Below are positions 11,918 to 23,690 of a stretch of 64,000 bases of DNA, piece after piece; position 1 is the first letter of the stretch, and each line of letters starts with the position of its first letter. The position numbers and the translations under genes were made by a program. Source of the DNA: Rutpela maculata (lineage: Eukaryota > Arthropoda > Insecta > Coleoptera > Cerambycidae); assembly GCA_936432065.2 (NCBI GenBank), contig OW386285.2:43021920-43085919 (forward strand). The letters are read 5' to 3'. The notes beneath the pieces are model-generated. The model saw only the letters and a program-made list of their open reading frames with translations, was not told the DNA's origin and did not search any database.

Positions 11918-13853
11918 ATTGTAATGTACTATTACCGTTTAAAATTTTAGCAGTTTTTTAATAATTCGAGCCTTTCGATTTCTTCGCATCAGTAAATTCC
12001 CCTAATTTTAAGGATAAGATTAACAAAATATCTGAAAATATCCATAAGAAGAGTTCTAGATATCGAATTTAAACGGGATTAATCAAATTTGTTTCGGCGC
12101 TTTTTTGTAAAATAAAATCATACTTTTCAGTGTCCGCCGAAGCTTGCACAGGGTTATCTTCGTCTTCCATTTTTTCATATTTTGGACGTCATAAACTAAG
12201 AACTAATGAATAAAAAACACGTGCTACACTGACGTAAGGGAGGCTGAATTCTTGATATATTCAACATGTCTTCTTTTCCTCAGAAAAAAAATGTCTGCCG
12301 ATTAGAGTATGATTATTTACACCAAAATATCAACAAAGTAATTCAAAATTTAGCATTGCCCTAATTATGTAACTATGTATTCTTGGCATTTTTGTTGGAT
12401 TGTTGCTTCCTATCGCAGCAGGCACGTAATTACGATTTTTGTCTGCCACCTGATAATGAACAAAATAAGCCACTTTGAAACCTCGACTTGATGACGTATG
12501 CAAAAAACCCGTTGACCGTAATATACTTGTATTAAGCACTTAGATTGAACATTTGTTCCGTAGGTTTCTCGAAAATTGTGGTACTTAGTGACTTTTAAGT
12601 ACCTATATCCTTTTTGTTTATAAATAAATGACTACACACGAATTTAGCATTGAATTTTGATGCGTATTGTATGTGGCGCCATCTGCGAGTAATTGCAAGT
12701 AAGTAACTTATCTGTCGCCCTTAACAATATTGCTCTACCAATTTTAACGTCCCTAATATTTTTTAGGTAATTGCTAAAATTAAAAAAATACTTTAACTCA
12801 CTAGCAATATTTTGATCTATGGAATATACATCTGAGGTATGTACATTCCCTTATGACACACCCTGTACATGTGAAAATAAATAAATAAAGGCTATGAGAA
12901 ACAAATCATTCAATTGGAACGACAGTTGATAAAAATCAGTTGCAGTAACATTTATCTGAATAAGCGATTGACTTTACAGAATATAAAATAAATCAAATAA
13001 TAATAACACTTCCATCCGATTGCATAATATAGAAAGTAAAGGCCACTAATAGCCTTTGCTGTTGCATACATTGATACCATACGTATAAACATAACATCAG
13101 TCACTATTTATAGTACCTGGCAGCGACTCATGGCACATTTTGCTAAACCCACGCCGTGCAAATAAACAAAAACACCTATTTAAATGATTTTATAAGGTTA
13201 TTTAATAACAAGTATCTGGTACATTCTGCGGTGAATACCTTATACAGGGTATTCCATTTAAAATAAATCACCTTGGATAATGGATACGATATCCGAAATT
13301 CGAATCGAAATCATAAGTTTTTTATCGTACAGAGGAAAACATCAGTTCACATAATTAGAATATTTTTACGCGTTAATCATATATATTTTAGTGACATTTA
13401 AGTAGGTACGGTTTTAGTGATTTTAAGATATCGTTGTTACCTAATATTGTAGGGTTTGTAATGCAAGTGTAGGTTTAACAGTTTATTTGGGAGTGACTGA
13501 CAAACCTTCTTAAAAAATTAAAAATATTAAAAAAAATGTTATCATTATATTTCCTTGAAGGAGGTTGTGATTAATCACCTTATAATTTGAGGTATTTCGA
13601 AAGCCCAAATATAAATTCAGATAGCAATTGTTTTCACTCGAAAACCATTACATATTGAGCTAAGCCACTTGATGAGATCATAGTGTGCAAGAATATAAGG
13701 CCAAAACCAATGTATCTCAAATTAAATATATATATTTTTTTCGTAACTACGTAAGACGAACCAAATAACAGTTTGTTTGAGGAGCAAGCACACTTGACCC
13801 TAGCCGTATTGTATGAAAGGATAGATGTTTAGCACTCCCCTAGACATGGATGA
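11918..13853. other. No gene; isolated transposon-tip words
   Basis: Words such as ACACCCTGTA (about 12858) and TACAGGGTATTCCATTT (about 13250) match the style of Tc1/mariner-type MITE tips and probably mark eroded insertions. A single AGATGGCGC word (on the minus strand) lies at 12676-12684. No coding region recognised. Confidence 0.45.
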
Positions 13854-14045
13854 AATGACAAGACAACTTCCGACATACTCATAAATGAATTCGCGAACGC
13901 CTTCCAATCTTCGACTTACCTAGATAAGACCAACGAAATCCCTTCCCCCAAAACCCACTCTGCCACAAACACACCCCCTCAAGAACACATTAACCTTACC
14001 TACCTAAATTCCTCTACTACCCTCGTTGAAACCAAAACACCTTAA
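13854..14045 (+). pseudogene. GC-richer ORF fragment, possible retrotransposon debris
   Basis: This is a 63-codon frame without a start. It is noticeably richer in C than its surroundings and reads INEFANAFQSSTYLD and then a Pro/Thr-rich stretch, ending in TAA. The sequence NEFANAF is reminiscent of the linker before the reverse transcriptase of Jockey-type LINEs, but no catalytic motif is present. The compositional contrast is the main evidence that it is foreign. The assignment is tentative. Confidence 0.3.
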
Positions 14046-14671
14046 AAATATTCTTATATATTTTTATGCATAAGCACTTTTGTTTTTATTCCTTTGACAG
14101 CTGAAGTATGGGTTTTCCCATTTAAACAAAATCACAGTGAAATTAAGTAAAATCTGACGATATCAATAAAGCAAATACGATTGAGCTATAAGAAAATCGT
14201 CCATAACTAAATTACATGATCTGAGTATTATTTGCCATAACATCTAGTCGCTGCGGTACTCTGCGCGGTTCTCGCATGAATTGTACGTAGCTATTATTTA
14301 TATTGTCAACTGATATAATAATCTAATATTTCACATGTTAAACATAATTAAATAAAACAAAGATGATTTAACTGATAATTGGTAATTGGCCCTCATCCAG
14401 AAGTCCCGGGTTCGATTTACGGCCGTGTCGTTCAGATATTTTCAGAAAAAAAAATTAATTGCAGCATACTCGAATATCAGATGTGGCTTTGTCTTCAAGT
14501 ATGTAGTCTCTTCTGCACAAGGCACTTCCAGAGCTTCCAGAGATTAAATTATCGTGGTAAATGCCGAGACAAGTTGATTTTTATTCTTAGAAAGACTAAA
14601 ACTCTTGGCTGCCAATACTCTCCCTCCTCTATAAAACCACCCTTTCAAAAGTTTTAAATGAGAACATGTTA
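14046..14671. other. Unclassified; tRNA-like B-box word
   Basis: Around 14403-14420 the text CCCGGGTTCGATTTACG contains a B-box-like word, perhaps from an eroded SINE. The 92-codon frame at 14379-14657 has no family resemblance. Nothing else seen. Confidence 0.35.
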
Positions 14672-14806
14672 GGCCAGTGGAATTAGCAAATATGCATATT
14701 GTAATTCGTTTCAGGATGCCACGTGGATTAAACGATAGTTTTATTGATTACGAACATGGCCCTGAATTTGGTCCACTTTTTGACCGCCGGAACATTGTTT
14801 ATTTAA

Positions 14807-15119
14807 TGTCCTACAAGTCTGTTATTTTACAATAACCACCCTATTTTGAGATACATTAAATGAAAAATAACGCCCTAGGGCGTTATGAATATCTATAACG
14901 CCCTAGGGCATTATAAAATTATAATACAACCCAAAACAAGCAAATTATGATAGCGTTATTGACAAACAAAATGCGTTGCTATGCAACGGCGGCGTTTATA
15001 AACAATTTTGATTTTTACCCTCTTTTAAATCAAATCGTTCTGAACATAATAGATGTCAAATTAATAAATCGTAAATGTCAAAAAAAAAAATTCGAATTAA
15101 ATAACAGGCTTGCAGGACA
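14807..15119. mobile_element. 313-bp TTAA-flanked MITE (piggyBac-like)
   Basis: TTAA at 14803-14806 and at 15120-15123 flank an element starting TGTCCTACAAGTCTGTTA and ending with the near-complement TAACAGGCTTGCAGGACA (two mismatches). The opposite arm of the host foldback preserves a pre-insertion-like site containing TTAA. TTAA target choice is characteristic of piggyBac-type transposases. The interior carries a perfect 20-bp palindrome at 14867-14886 and a one-mismatch copy at 14895-14914, both centred on CCCTAGGG. No coding capacity. Confidence 0.8.
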
Positions 15120-15123
15120 TTAA

Positions 15124-15255
15124 ACGTTGAAGGCACCACGGGTGTTATAGGATAATGACGCCCTCGGTCGACGTACACTCCCTCGGGCCAGAGGCCCTCG
15201 GGATTGTACACTGCCGACCTCGGTGCGTTATTATCCTTATAACACCCTTGGTACC
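15124..15255. repeat. GC-rich 128-bp palindrome between TTAA sites
   Basis: The arms from AAGGCACCACGGGTGTTATA (15130) and TATAACACCCTTGGTACCTT (ending 15257) are near complements. The middle (CTCGGGCCAGAGGCCCTCGGG) folds on itself. It is much richer in G and C than everything around it. It lies between the shared TTAA at 15120-15123 and another TTAA at 15256-15259, consistent with a second TTAA insertion next to the first. Confidence 0.65.
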
Positions 15256-16880
15256 TTAATAACTATAACGATTTATTGTTGAAAAATTCAAGAAAATCGA
15301 CTTTTTTAAAGATAACTCAAAGACCTTTGACGATAGGTTTTTCAATTTGTAGATACTGTTAGAACTTTGAAAAACGGCTAATTTGAGAAGGTTTCGTTTA
15401 AAATGCTTGAAAATTTGTTTAAATAGTTGCAAAAAACTGCGAAAATTTTCGCAATTTGCAAATATTTTTCATTCTTTAACAAAATCACTTTAGTGCTTGA
15501 AACTTGACAAAATATGTCTTTTATCACCCCAAAGTTACCTCTAAAATTTCATCAGAAAATTTTAATTAGTTTAAGAGATATTTAATTTGTTTATTAAAAA
15601 CATGAATAATGTAAAATGCAAATTCACCCAGTTCCCGTTGTCGCAGAGGGTTGATCTGGACATCATTTTTTTTGTTGAGACTTAATCTTTATGCTTTCAT
15701 TAATGGTAAATCAAATTTGCATTATTTTCAACTTCAAAACAGCGTCTGAAAAAGTGTCACATTTTGAGGTTAGGTTTTTTGCTAATAAATTTTAAACAAA
15801 TGAAGATTTTGCAATATCGTTCTGATATCTTTGTTGCTGGGGTTCTTTCACACATTTTCAAAAAAAAAATGACTGTAGCCTTACTAGAAGCCGAGATGAT
15901 TTTTCTTTTAATAAATTCGTAATTTGTTTATTAATAAACATTAACATCTGAAACTTAGCGAACAACTAGTTTAATAGTCTATCTTTGTAATAGAGCTGAG
16001 CTTGGGGGAAAAAATTCAATTTGCAACAATAACAATAATTAATTTTAAATCAGCATCAGAACAGGAGTGAGAAGCATGAGTCATATCTGTAACACGTTCA
16101 TAAAATGATCGAGACGAGTTCAAATCCGTCAACCAAAGATTTACCGTTTCTCCGATTTTGACTTTTTTTTTAATTTGGAGTAGTGTGATGAAATAATAAT
16201 ATCTGTCATGTCGAATAATTTGTTATAAACAATTATTTTTTGTTAAAAATTTTTTTACGAATTTATTAAAAAAAAATCATCTCGGCTTCTAATAAGGCTA
16301 CTGTTTTCAAAATGTGTGAAAAGACCCCAGCAACAAAGATATGAGAACGATATTGCAAAATCTTCATTTGTTTAAAAGTTATTAGCAAAAAACCTAACAT
16401 CAAAATGTAACACTTTTTCAAACGCCATTTTGAAGTTGAAAATAATGCAAATTTGATTTGCCATTAATGAAATGGGGTGATAAAAGACATATTTTGTCAA
16501 AGTTTCAAGCACTAAAGTGCTTTTGTTAAAGAATGAAAAATATTTGCAAATTGCTAAAATTTTCGCGGTTTTTTGAAATTATTTAAACAAGTTTTCAAGC
16601 GTTTCAAACGAAACATCTCTCAAATTAACCGTTTTTCAAAGTTCTAACAGTATCTACAAATTGAAAAACCTATCGTCAAAGGTTTTTGAGTTATCTTTAA
16701 AGAAGTCGATTTTTTGAATTTTTCAACAATAAATCGTTAAATAAACAATGTTCCGGCGGTCAAAAAGTGGACCAAATTCAGGGTCATGTTCGTAATCAAT
16801 AAAACTATCGTTTAATCCGCGTGGCATCCTGAAACGAATTACAATAAATTTCAGTCTTTTTTTTACTAATTCTACTGGAC

Positions 16881-17597
16881 TATATGTCAAGTGAAGTCAT
16901 TTAAAGGATCCTTTCATTTTGATAACACCTGTGGTTTATTTATGTATATTTAAACTTCAGCAGTGCTTATATTCTCTATGTACCTAAAGAGTTGGGACGT
17001 ATGGCATTAGTTTATTATTGCACTTCTGCTACTACACAAGTGTATTTTTCCAGTAGCTTTAATAAGTCATACATAAAAGAATCAAAGAAATTAAGTATAA
17101 TTTGATCATTATTATGACCAAGGTCGACTTACATACAGTAATACAAACGTTGCTGGAAATTTTCACGAACTGTCTACAACATCTGTAGTCTTATTCCATC
17201 TTGCATTCCATTCCAACTTGCATTCCTGCAAAATTCGTGCGCTCAGCTCCTCTAAATTATCATCATATACTTGAATTTGAAGGTGTCCTTGTGGAAAGAA
17301 ATCTAGTGATATCATTTCTGGGAATCTGGTCGGCCATTCAATTAAACCTCTTCTACCGATTCATCTTTCAGTAAATTTTTGGTCCATATTACCTCACTGA
17401 TACACAGAAATTACGGGAGCCTCATTCTGATGAAAGAATAGCTCATCTTCTAAAAGATTGTCATCATCCTCTATAACTTAGATCTGTCATATTTTCCAAT
17501 AAATTGATACAATTTTTTTACTCGGGAAGAAAAAAGTAACGACTCAATTTTTTGCAGTCGTTGGATATGACACTCCTCATATAGTACAGGATCCGTA
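16881..17597. other. No gene recognised
   Basis: No open frame or structured repeat that I can support. Confidence 0.5.
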
Positions 17598-18139
17598 CTA
17601 AGGTCGACCTTCATCGATCAGGTAACCGAATAAAATATATTTTTTATGAAAAAAAAAAATGCTAACAACAGTAACGATGATGGGTTGCCTAAAATATGTT
17701 CAAGGCTATATTTAATTGAAAATTTAATAACTAATTTTTTTTTCCATACCTTCACCGATCTTTTAAACAAAAAATTTAACACTAATCGAAAGTAAGAAAC
17801 CTATAGACTATGTAAACATAGGGTTGCTTACATTTTTCCGTTCAAGGCTGTACGGTTGCTAGGTTTAAATAGGTTAATCGAAAGTGGTACCTTCACTGAT
17901 TGGTACTACTGGTAACCAAATAAATTATATATCGAAATAAAGATAACTTTATTGCGAAACGATAAGTATAAATAAAATTTTAAAAAAATAAAAAAAATAA
18001 AAAAAACAAAAAGAAAACAAAAAAAGGCTTTGAACATATTTCGTTAAGCAACCCATCACCGTTACTTTTGTTAGCATATTTTTTTTTTCATAAAAAAGAG
18101 ATTTCATTCGGTTACCTGTTCGGTGAAGGTCGACCTTAG
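17598..18139. mobile_element. 542-bp foldback MITE with TA duplication
   Basis: CTAAGGTCGACCTTCA at the left end is complemented at the right end (18124-18139), and TA flanks both sides (17596-17597 and 18140-18141). The inverted arms run for roughly 110 bases and include GGTAACCGAAT and TGATGGGTTGC with complements. Further in, a degenerate second pair of the end sequence occurs around 17880-17935. Non-coding. Confidence 0.8.
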
Positions 18140-19199
18140 TACGTATCTTAGACTAATAGGGCTGATGATTTTCGTCAGACCAATATTTGCAGTTGTGTCT
18201 ACTGGCTGTTTCTGCAAGGACAAATGTACTCTTATCCGAGAAGCAAATATTAAACAGCAAAGGAAAATGTTAAAAATAGCTGATTTTTGGCCCCCATCGC
18301 GGAGAGCATAAGACCAAGAGAAAATGGTTGAAAAAGGCTCAAAATTAATAAAAATACGTCTCGTGGTATCAAAAGGCTGGGGAAAATTCTATTTAACCTC
18401 TAAAAATATAAAAACAACCCTTAAAATTGCTTTGAATAATAGCTTATACTGAATGGGAAAGTTATATCTATTTTATGATAACTATTAAGTATCGATTCAA
18501 TAGAGATAACAAACAGGTAAAAACTACCCCTATTCACACCCTATTCAGGGAATGGAACGCCATACACCTAATATTAAAAAAATTGGTGATTAAAAATATA
18601 CAAAATAATTTAATACTCGTTGAGCCAGACTTTCAACTGATCCTGACTTCAGCATCCCCATTTTCAAAAAAAAAACCTACAAGGGTATGAAATAATATTC
18701 GCGGCAAGTATTATCACAAAAAAGCGCTTTAGTTAGCGACCCTGGAAACCACCAAACGACCCTATTCACAGTCTCGAATACTAAAAAAAAAATGCCACGG
18801 CACTTAGTAATGCACTAAATTACTTTCTACTAGTAAAATGGACAGATATCGCTCTCCGGACTAATCCCAAAAATGTAATCACTTTCAGTACTACTACGGG
18901 AAATGGTTACTTTCGACACAGAAAATTGATCTGAAACATTTTTTTCGAAATAGTTGCAGAAAAAAGCTTTAAATAGATGAAGCAGAAGTGCTCTTTTTTT
19001 GAGGCACTTTGAAACTCGTCCAATCAGCCAGCAGAAATCCTTTATTTTTACTTTAAAATTGAACTTTTTTTTTCATTTTTTTCTTGAAATATTTGTATTG
19101 AAAAAAGTACAATATTAAACTAAAATGACTACGAGAAGTAGTGCTGAAACGTCATTATAGAATATCTCGAATACGAATCCACCAATATGGAAACGAAAA
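18140..19199. other. No gene recognised
   Basis: Short chance frames only. Text near 18770-18920 looks like eroded repeat but I could not place it. Confidence 0.45.
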
Positions 19200-19830
19200 T
19201 CGCTGCCCAAGGAACACTACTTCCACATCCAGATTTTTTTATCCAAGTCACTCACAACGAAAACATTTTCTATGTGGAAATAATTGTTTATGGAACTTTA
19301 ATAATATAATATTTGAAATCCTCTACCCCAAAAACCCATAAAACGATACCCCAGATCGGTAACGGGGTGGGGGTAATGATAGGGGGTGGTACTGGGGGTG
19401 GATGAAGTAAAAAAACATTTTAATGTTTCTGGTTCTTGTACACCCTAAATCACATTTTCTTTCATCCCCTTTAATAATGAGGTGGGGGTGGCTAATGCCA
19501 AATTTTTTTTTCTCAAATTTACCCCCATTTACCCCCCAACCCTTCGACGGAACAAGATGAAAATATAATCTAGTTCTAGGTCTCGTTAAAGTACATATGT
19601 GTACCAAATTTCAAGTCAATATCTCAAACGGTTCCAGAGTAAACGTGAGCACAAAAAAAAGTTAGACAGACCGACAGACAGGCGGACAGACAGACCGACA
19701 GACAGAATTTTTTTTTCTCGCTCAAACTTAAAATCTCGACGTTTCGTGACATTCTAAGCCTATTTGAACAATAAAAATTTTTTAAAAATTTTTTGTCGTT
19801 ACTATACTTCGACTGGATGTGGAAGTAAAA
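19200..19830 (-). repeat. Dispersed 650-bp family, copy A
   Basis: One of four related copies (with 22972-23690, 26960-27665 and 54855-55565). It has inverted ACTTCCACATCC ends near 19218 and 19826. The interior carries a stretch rich in the tetramers CTGT and CGGT and the words TTTACTCTGGAACCGTTT and TTGAAATTTGGTACACATA (read on the minus strand). The GGGTGGGGGTGG-rich part gives proline-rich chance frames that should not be called genes. It is inverted relative to the copies at 26960 and 54855. Confidence 0.85.
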
Positions 19831-21598
19831 TAACAATCGTTATCAGTGTTAAAAGAACTTTCAAATGATGTACACCGACATATATTCCCATTTAATATTT
19901 TGAAAGGGTGGTTTAACCGAGCAGAGGAAGCAATGCCAGTAGAGACCTTTATGTCAAAAGACATCTCAGAAAATATTATACTTAATTATTAACACGGCTT
20001 ACACTAAGGCCCTTACGGGGTAGACAGAGAGAGTAGGTTCGATGATTATTTTTTGCTTTTTAGCGCAGTATTTATAAAAGCTTGTTTTTTTAGTTTTTTA
20101 AACTATTAATTTATTATGAAATAATTTTAATGAAGAATGACTCAGAATGCTTGGCTTTAAATGGGACACCCTGTATATTATTAATCATTGAGGTGCTGCT
20201 AATAATTTTGTACAATATGAAGCCTATAATCATTCTACTTTTGAATTCGATAACCATTCTGGCCATTGGTATTTAGATTAAAATAACGTTGACTGCTTAA
20301 GGATAAAATGATTTGTTAATAATATATGTTCCTGTACAAATCGGTTTGTGATGGCGGCATTTCGATATTTATGTGCCCATTTGTTTAAGAAGAGAAATAA
20401 TGTCAAGAAATTTTATGAACGTAATTACGAAATTACATTCCATAAAAGGCAGCAAATCTTCAGTGTCTTTAGAAAAGTAGGTCTTGCTGAAGCGAAACAG
20501 CTGTGGCGTAGGATGTGGCGTAAAACATGGTACTCGTGAAGAACAATAGCTTTCATATGTCATATTATGCCACAAACGAAAACACGGTCAACTCAGGAAC
20601 TTATATCAAAAATTTATTTAATTTTAAATCAGTAATGAATGGCCGTTCCTCCTTTATTTATTTTTCTTATTTTTTTTTTAAAGCACTTGCAAGATTTCAA
20701 TAATTTCCAGTTTTATTTTAAATTTTCTTCTCTCTCTTAACCGAAAAAGGAGAATACTAATAAATACATGTGATCAGTGCGTGCAATAGATCCTATTGGC
20801 GTTTTTTTCTTTGGAGATGTATCAAAATGATAGGTGCGTTTTCTTGCTCCAATTTTGTCACCAGAATATCAAATTTTGTCGATTTTTTGGTCCTTATTCT
20901 AATTCCTGTTTGCTACATTTCATTCAGTCTCACAAGACAGAAGCAGTGGTAGCAAGTTGGAGTGGGGGTGGCCCGTCTGTAATAGACAGCCTAATGTAGC
21001 TGGTATTAAGTCAATATTCATGATATACATCCTTTTATGTTTACTGATGGCAGAAAGAATTTATTCATGAGCATACATGCCGAGGCTATCATTCGTTATT
21101 TAAGACTAACATTTCCAATTTTTACAAATGCTTTTCAAATCAACGTCGCTCAACGACCAAGGCCGTTTGACCCCATTTGCAGTTCAGTTAATCACTATCC
21201 TCCTTTTGCTGTTAATGATTATAAACTTAGCCCACAAATTATTAACTACTTCTTTAAAATATAATATTAATATATCTTTCTGTTCTGCGGCCTTCCTTAT
21301 ATTTTGGTTATACTGCAGACATGTTTTTACCTTGAATATCATTTTTGTCATAAAGGTTCTTCCAAAGCAAGGAAGGATAACAAGGAAAATATTCTGAAAA
21401 TATCTCGCTGGTTGTCCTATTATATATTACGAGAGAGTTTTTCGAAAAATATCACAAAATTAAAATTGTTTAGATGGCCTAGGTACTTATTTTGATAGTT
21501 GCGACATATATCGTTGTTATATGACAAAATGACCACTATAACTTTCACAAGCTATACACATGTTCATTTTATTTAATTGTTCTTCCTATTAGGTACGT
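19831..21598. other. No gene; one MITE-tip word
   Basis: TTTAAATGGGACACCCTGTA near 20157-20176 is the complement-style tip of a Tc1/mariner-type MITE. The overlapping 60-89-codon frames between 20348 and 21495 show no family resemblance. Confidence 0.45.
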
Positions 21599-22386
21599 TT
21601 GTATATGATTTTGTGTTGTTACGTTGTTACTACAGCCATAATTTGTGGGCACTTTGTTTGTGACCTACAGAGACTCCTACACTCTTTCAAACGTACAGCT
21701 AAATCCCTTAACATGATAATATCTCTTACAAAAACAAAGTGTATGAAAACATCTAAAACACCATTGAGATGTAAGCTGAAGGTAGATGGGGAAGTTATTC
21801 AGCAGGAAATGGAATTTAAGTATCTCGTTGTGGAACTCTCGGGCTATGGCGAGGCGGAGGTAAGGGAACAAACAACGAAAGAAACAAGAATAGCAGGGTG
21901 TTTAAATAATACAACATGGTGCAACAAAAATAATAAAAACATGGAGGAATTGAGGCCATGACTAGAATTTATAAAACAACAGTAAGACTTATCAAAGCAT
22001 ATACAGCAGAAACTAGATCAGAAACATCGAAACCTAAACGACTATTAGAAACGACGGAAATGAAATTACTTCGCAGAATTAATGGTAAAACACTTTTAGA
22101 AAGGGAAACCAGTGAAACTATAAGAAATACGTGTAAAAGAGAAGACATTAATGGCTGAATATTAAACAGAAAAAAAAAGTGGAATGCAGATATAAATAGG
22201 AAGGATGGCAGGAGAATAGTAAATATTGCCCGTGATAAATCACCACTAGGACGCAGGAGCGTAAGGTGACCTCGAAAAAGATGGAGCGACAACTCAAATG
22301 CAGAGCAATAGGCAAGTTGACGAAGAATAAACAGGCGATTCGCCTAGAGTCAAGAAACAAGAAGAAGAAGAAGAAGAAGAAGAAGG
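21599..22386 (+). pseudogene. LINE ORF2 3' portion with GAA tail
   Basis: This is a decayed plus-strand LINE. The translation reads LLHSFKRTAKSLNMIISLTK and TKCM, the thumb block that follows the reverse transcriptase catalytic core, then KVDGEVIQQEMEFKYLVVEL. After frame breaks it continues with MTRIYKTTVRLIKAYTAET and ends in RPRKRWSDN, the usual C-terminal basic motif of these elements. The tract of GAA repeats at 22360-22385 fits a simple-repeat 3' tail. The catalytic core upstream is missing, so the copy is 5'-truncated. No target duplication was identified. Confidence 0.8.
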
Positions 22387-22971
22387 AATTTGTTAGAATT
22401 ACTATAAGACAAAATCCTTAGAGACAGGAAATATCCATGAAGTAAAGATTTTGTTGGCTGTCAATAAGATAATGCATAAATATCATCGGTGCACTTTAAG
22501 CATGTGACAGATGTGATTTCTATGAAATATTTGCAACAAAATTGGTGTTTATTAGTAATCTAGCCTGATGCCAATTTTACAGGGAAAACCAATAATGCCA
22601 ATTTGCTAGATTTGTAATGTACTATCAATGAACGAAATTTGAGCAAAATCGTTAGAGAAGTTTTTGAGAAAACCTATTTTTATTTTCTATGTGAAATACT
22701 CTTAATTTTAGGGATGGGTGAAAAATAAAAAAGGTATGAAGGTAAGAGAACCACAAATATCAAATTTAAATGAAATCGGTCAATTGGTTTCGGCACTAGG
22801 TTGAGCAACGGTCATTTATATTTTATACACCCACATTTATTTTTCAAAAGCTCTGTTTCGGTACCTGGGAGTGATATAAGATCAAAATTCGTCAAAAAGT
22901 CTAAGTCGAATTTTTGGACGATTGCAATGCTTTCTTCAATCTTAATGTCGTTCGTAAGTAAAAAAGCGCTG
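22387..22971. other. No gene recognised
   Basis: AT-rich; no supported feature. Confidence 0.45.
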
Positions 22972-23690
22972 TCTTCCACATCTAGATTTCCTATCTAAGT
23001 CTTTTATAACGAAAAAAAAAATAATACTATATTATACTATATTTGCACTCCATTATATGGAAATAATTGTTCATAGAATTTTAATAATATAATATTTGAA
23101 ATTGTCTTCCCCCAAAAACACTTAAAATAATATACCGCATCGGTAGTAGGGGGTATTGAGGGTGCTAGTTGCAAAAAGAATTTGAGGCCTTTATAAACGC
23201 ATTATATCACAATGTTATTCTCTTACTCCCTTTAATAGCGGAGTGGGGGTGTAAACGAGGCAGATAGTGGGGGTGGTTGTCAAAAAGAAATTGAGACCTT
23301 GGCTTCACATGCATACACTAAATCCCAATTTTATGGATTCTTGCTTGCTTTACTTATTTACCGCCATCCCTTCAACGGAATAAAATTAAAATAGAATCTA
23401 GTTCCAGATCTCTTTATATAATACATAGGTGTACCAAATTTCAAGTCAATATTATAAACGGTTCCAGAGTAATCGTGCGCGCAAAAAAGTTTCATACAGA
23501 CCAACAGACCAGCAGATAGACAGACAGCCATACATTTTTCTTCAGACTCCAAAATTTTCACGTAGACAAGAAAATCTTATTTTTACTACACTCTCGACGT
23601 TTCATAACATTCGGAACTTATTTATACCGTACTATACTTCCACTTCATTACGTGAATGTGGAAGTAAAAGTAAAGGTTTTGGATCCTAAC
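22972..23690 (-). repeat. Dispersed 650-bp family, copy B (diverged)
   Basis: Same orientation as copy A and recognisable by CTTCCACATCTAG at the left, ATGTGGAAGT at the right (about 23656), the CCAAATTTCAAGTCAATAT block, and a CAGACAGA-type tract near 23500-23530. It is more diverged than the other three copies. The proline- or glycine-rich frames within it are shadows. Confidence 0.7.

Larger units (their letters stand above)
14672..16880. mobile_element. 2.2-kb foldback element with nested insertions
   Basis: The left end, GGCCAGTGGAATTAG after TA at 14670-14671, matches the complement of the right end, CTAATTCTACTGGAC before TA at 16881-16882. The inverted arms then pair along nearly their whole length. 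14701-14806 pairs with about 16738-16852, 15258-15545 with about 16478-16738, and 15690-15925 with about 16245-16470. The spacer between the arms is only about 300 bases. The left arm is longer because it has taken up extra sequence between 14807 and 15255 (listed separately). No protein is encoded. The tip resembles that of the MITE at 10848 (GTCCA..AATTAG), suggesting related ends. Confidence 0.85.
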
